From positions 1 to 5,854 of the forward strand of contig JAGPFK010000112.1 of assembly GCA_018056585.1 (NCBI GenBank): a stretch of 5,854 nucleotides of DNA. Direction: 5' to 3'. Position numbers and translations under genes: made by a program. This stretch comes from Clostridia bacterium. GTDB taxonomy: Bacteria; Bacillota; Clostridia; Saccharofermentanales; UBA5734. The notes under the pieces were generated by a model that was not told where the DNA came from, made no database searches, and saw only the letters and a program-made list of their open reading frames with translations. The stretch's first letter is position 1, and each line of letters starts with the position of its first letter. Shown here in pieces: positions 5,176 to 5,854 of the stretch.

Positions 5176-5854
5176 TCCGGGCCCTTTGCCTGACTGTTGA
5201 TCAGATTGAAAAGGCGGCTGAAGACCAGATCGCGATTCACATGAATTCCTTCGCGGCAAAGTGGACGGCTAAAATCAAGATTAAAACAGAGTTCATCTTT
5301 CGGCGTCATTTTATCGCCCACCAGGCGAGGCGTCGGCACCAAAGCGGTTGTTAGGGCTAATGGACAATCAATCCAGGCAACCGTGATGATGTCCCAAATA
5401 ACTTTTGACCAGCCCAAACGACGCTCGTCCTGTGGAGCGTAGCGGCGGACCGTATCGACTAAATAGTCCCCAACAGCGGTCCGTCCCGCCAGGCAGGCTT
5501 CCAGTTCTGGTATGGTCGTCAGCAGCAATTCCGAAACCCGGCTGCAAGGAAAACGAACAAGCGGCACACCGCTGTCAAATAGAATTTGCGACGCATAAAC
5601 ATCCTGCATAAGATTAAATTCGTTGGTATGAGGCCAATCTCTGGAATGACCGCCAAGCCAGACAACAACGATCTGATCAGCTATTTCAGGATCAATCGTC
5701 AAAGCAGATGCAACATTGGTTGCACAACCGATTGTCAAAACCCGAAGCGGCTGATCAGCCTCGTGTGCCAATTCAATCAAACGCCTGGCGGCGGGTGAGT
5801 CAACTGGTTTATTTTTTTCCGTCATATATTCTCGTGATCCTCGCCAGGCAAAAC
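5172..5854 (-). CDS. Nucleoside hydrolase (IUNH family), C-terminal part; 5' end outside window
   Basis: The frame is open from the right edge to TAG at 5174-5172, giving 226 residues. The ATG at 5825 is internal, because FAWRGSREY precedes it in frame and is typical mid-protein sequence. The usual length is about 310 residues, so roughly the first 90, with the DTDxxxDD calcium site and general base, are missing. Visible landmarks, numbered from the internal Met: PVDSPAARRLIEL (7-19); TIGCATNVASAL (31-42, GPLTN-like); WLGGHS (56-61); NEFN (68-71, ribose-binding E-x-N); and VIWDIITVAWI (142-152), in which Asp145 matches the late calcium ligand and Trp144 replaces the His of CU-type enzymes. 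The enzyme cleaves the N-glycosidic bond of ribonucleosides to base plus ribose, probably for salvage. It converges on nagA and is not part of that operon. The family is clear; base preference is inferred only from the WD motif. Confidence 0.88.
   Translation of the reverse strand, partial: FAWRGSREYMTEKNKPVDSPAARRLIELAHEADQPLRVLTIGCATNVASALTIDPEIADQIVVVWLGGHSRDWPHTNEFNLMQDVYASQILFDSGVPLVRFPCSRVSELLLTTIPELEACLAGRTAVGDYLVDTVRRYAPQDERRLGWSKVIWDIITVAWIDCPLALTTALVPTPRLVGDKMTPKDELCFNLDFSRPLCREGIHVNRDLVFSRLFNLINSQAKGPD

Noticed and set aside
5405..5798. Two plus-strand open frames opposite the nucleoside hydrolase
   Set aside because: They are antisense shadows of a clear IUNH-family protein, with no SD or recognisable product.
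1..5854. CRISPR array, tRNA or rRNA genes
   Set aside because: No regularly spaced direct repeats, cloverleaf-like sequence or rRNA segments were seen on either strand.

Overview
The window looks like accessory chromosome of a Gram-positive bacterium of the Bacillota (Firmicutes) type, at roughly mid-40s % G+C. The evidence is strong purine-rich ribosome binding sites (GGGGAGG, AGGGGGA, AAGGAGG), a TGn extended -10 promoter, tightly packed co-directional genes, and protein motifs typical of that phylum. A more precise taxon cannot be given from the sequence.

Left flank (1-520). No intact gene is visible. The minus strand carries a broken IS200/IS605-type Y1 transposase, recognised by its DHVH core and running off the left edge. 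It also carries a well-formed start of a nitroreductase-family gene (good RBS, ATG, 19 codons) that ends at a stop. Between and around these are several perfect or near-perfect palindromes. This looks like decayed, insertion-scarred DNA. Bases 368-520 then hold the leader of the main operon, with a candidate extended -10 promoter.

Central operon (521-5175, plus strand). Four closely spaced genes follow: a Gfo/Idh/MocA NAD-dependent oxidoreductase, a BadF/BadG-family N-acetylglucosamine-type kinase, a larger ROK-like protein with an N-terminal extension of about 150 residues and a lost zinc motif, and N-acetylglucosamine-6-phosphate deacetylase (nagA). Gaps are 8, 63 and 3 bases. The theme is intracellular amino-sugar catabolism: an N-acetylated hexosamine is phosphorylated by the kinase and deacetylated by NagA. 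The oxidoreductase may prepare or release an unusual sugar or glycoside, and the ROK-like protein may be a second kinase or a sugar sensor. No nagB, transporter or recognisable regulator lies in the window.

Right flank (5172-5854, minus strand). The C-terminal two thirds of a nucleoside hydrolase converges on nagA, and the two stop codons overlap by 4 bases. A perfect 11-bp inverted repeat inside the last codons of nagA sits immediately downstream of the nucleoside hydrolase stop. It is the only candidate for a transcription-ending structure at this junction.

The least explained elements are the ROK-like protein and its pairing with a second sugar kinase and a MocA oxidoreductase in one amino-sugar operon.
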